Of a stretch of 64,000 nucleotides of DNA, positions 63,559 through 64,000 are shown piece after piece; the stretch's first letter is position 1; every line of letters begins with the position of its first letter. The stretch covers positions 1 to 64,000 of the forward strand of contig CAYWKS010000012.1 in assembly GCA_964458935.1 (NCBI GenBank), given 5' to 3'. The DNA comes from CAYWKS01 sp964458935 (lineage in GTDB: Bacteria; Planctomycetota; Phycisphaerae; Phycisphaerales; Zrk34). The notes beneath the pieces are model-generated. The model ran no database searches. It was not told where the DNA came from and saw only the letters and a program-made list of their open reading frames with translations. Both the position numbers and the translations under genes were made by a program.

Positions 63559-64000
63559 ATGCTCGATCCCGGTATTCAGCACATCACGATCATCGGCCCG
63601 GGGCTGCTGGGTTGTTCACTCGGCATGGCCCTGAGGGCCCGCGGGTACACCGGCGGCCTCGTCGGCGTGGCCCGGCGGCAGGCCACCGTCGACGCCGCCA
63701 TCGCCCGCGGCGGCATCGATGCCGGCACCGACGACCTCGCCCAGGCCTGCAGCCACGCCGACCTGATCGTCCTCGCCACGCCCGTCGCCACCGTCCTCCG
63801 GCAGATCGACCAGCTCGCCGGGCTCGCACCGGCCGATGCGATCGTCACCGACGTCGGCTCGACCAAGCGGTCCATCGTGCTGCGGGCGACGGCCAAGCTC
63901 CCGCGGTTCGTCGGGTCGCACCCCATGGCCGGCGGCGAGCTCACCGGGCCCGACGCCGCCCGCGCCGACCTGTTCCAGGATCGGCCCTGCGTCGTTACCC
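63559..64000 (+). CDS. tyrA: Prephenate dehydrogenase (partial, cut by the window edge)
   Basis: 147 codons are visible, with no stop before the edge. Starts ATG CTC GAT. The Rossmann motif is IIGPGLLGCSLGMALRARG. Then VGVARRQATVDAAI, DLIVLATPV and the prephenate dehydrogenase block DVGSTKRSIV...FVGSHPMAGGELTGP. It converts prephenate to hydroxyphenylpyruvate on the way to tyrosine. Arogenate dehydrogenase activity cannot be excluded from the visible part. Confidence 0.88.
   Translation, partial: MLDPGIQHITIIGPGLLGCSLGMALRARGYTGGLVGVARRQATVDAAIARGGIDAGTDDLAQACSHADLIVLATPVATVLRQIDQLAGLAPADAIVTDVGSTKRSIVLRATAKLPRFVGSHPMAGGELTGPDAARADLFQDRPCVVT

Overview
The window is GC-rich, densely packed DNA that looks like a chromosome segment of a planctomycete, most likely a Phycisphaerae-type lineage. 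This is inferred from gene content, not a database match. The pointers are a Minf_1886-family protein (known from Planctomycetes and Verrucomicrobia), a BatA/VWA/DUF4159 operon, several exported sulfatase, esterase and (alpha/alpha)-barrel carbohydrate enzymes, futalosine-type menaquinone synthesis (mqnD) and system II cytochrome c biogenesis. No phage, transposase, CRISPR array or rRNA was seen. One 100-N assembly gap lies at 38577-38676.

Region 1 (0-7.3 kb, minus strand): tRNA-Gly, then a tight cupin - sucrose-phosphate phosphatase - sucrose-phosphate synthase - GH100/debranching-like glucosidase cluster, an exported transglutaminase-like protein and an OmpA-type lipoprotein. Region 2 (7.3-15.4 kb, plus): amidohydrolase and 3-hydroxyisobutyrate dehydrogenase-like genes, then lipoprotein - ResB - CcsA - Mpg and a Minf_1886 - AI-2E transporter pair, most joined by overlapping stop/start codons. 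Region 3 (15.4-22 kb, minus): four genes linked by ATGA overlaps (BatA-type, VWA, DUF4175-like, DUF4159). Region 4 (22-26 kb, plus): a PfkB kinase, a Tat-type DUF362 protein and a NapH-NapG-like multi-cluster ferredoxin fusion. Region 5 (26-33 kb, minus): B12-binding-type radical SAM protein, a decayed gene, mtnP, ksgA, fabI, GNAT. Region 6 (33-36.3 kb, plus): guaB and a GAF-sigma54 activator.

Region 7 (36.3-38.9 kb) is the most unusual part: about 2.6 kb with no convincing protein gene. It holds tRNA-Ser and tRNA-Pro and two minus-strand units, each bounded by a good sigma70-like promoter and an intrinsic terminator, that would give structured RNAs of about 190 and 270 nt. It also holds other hairpins, and a 55-bp direct repeat with tRNA T-arm-like sequence on both sides of the assembly gap.

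Region 8 (38.9-51.5 kb): an exported alpha/alpha-repeat protein, a receiver-GGDEF protein with Asn at the phosphoacceptor position, lipoprotein-mqnD, an ABC exporter, an MGH1-like glycosidase, an MscS channel, a sulfotransferase and gap. Region 9 (51.7-64 kb): tRNA-Ile, a compositionally mixed exported protein, a zinc ribbon, dapA, a c-type cytochrome with HPF, a GbsR/MarR regulator with a likely operator, an Old Yellow Enzyme, a GDSL-like (SASA) esterase, a sulfatase, accA and the start of tyrA.

Promoters that can be read here resemble sigma70 (-35 TTGCGN/TTGACN, -10 TATANT/TACACT). Several -10 boxes sit 6-11 nt upstream of the ATG, suggesting leaderless or very short-leader mRNAs. Coordinates of starts were chosen from Shine-Dalgarno sequences, overlaps, signal peptides and promoter positions.
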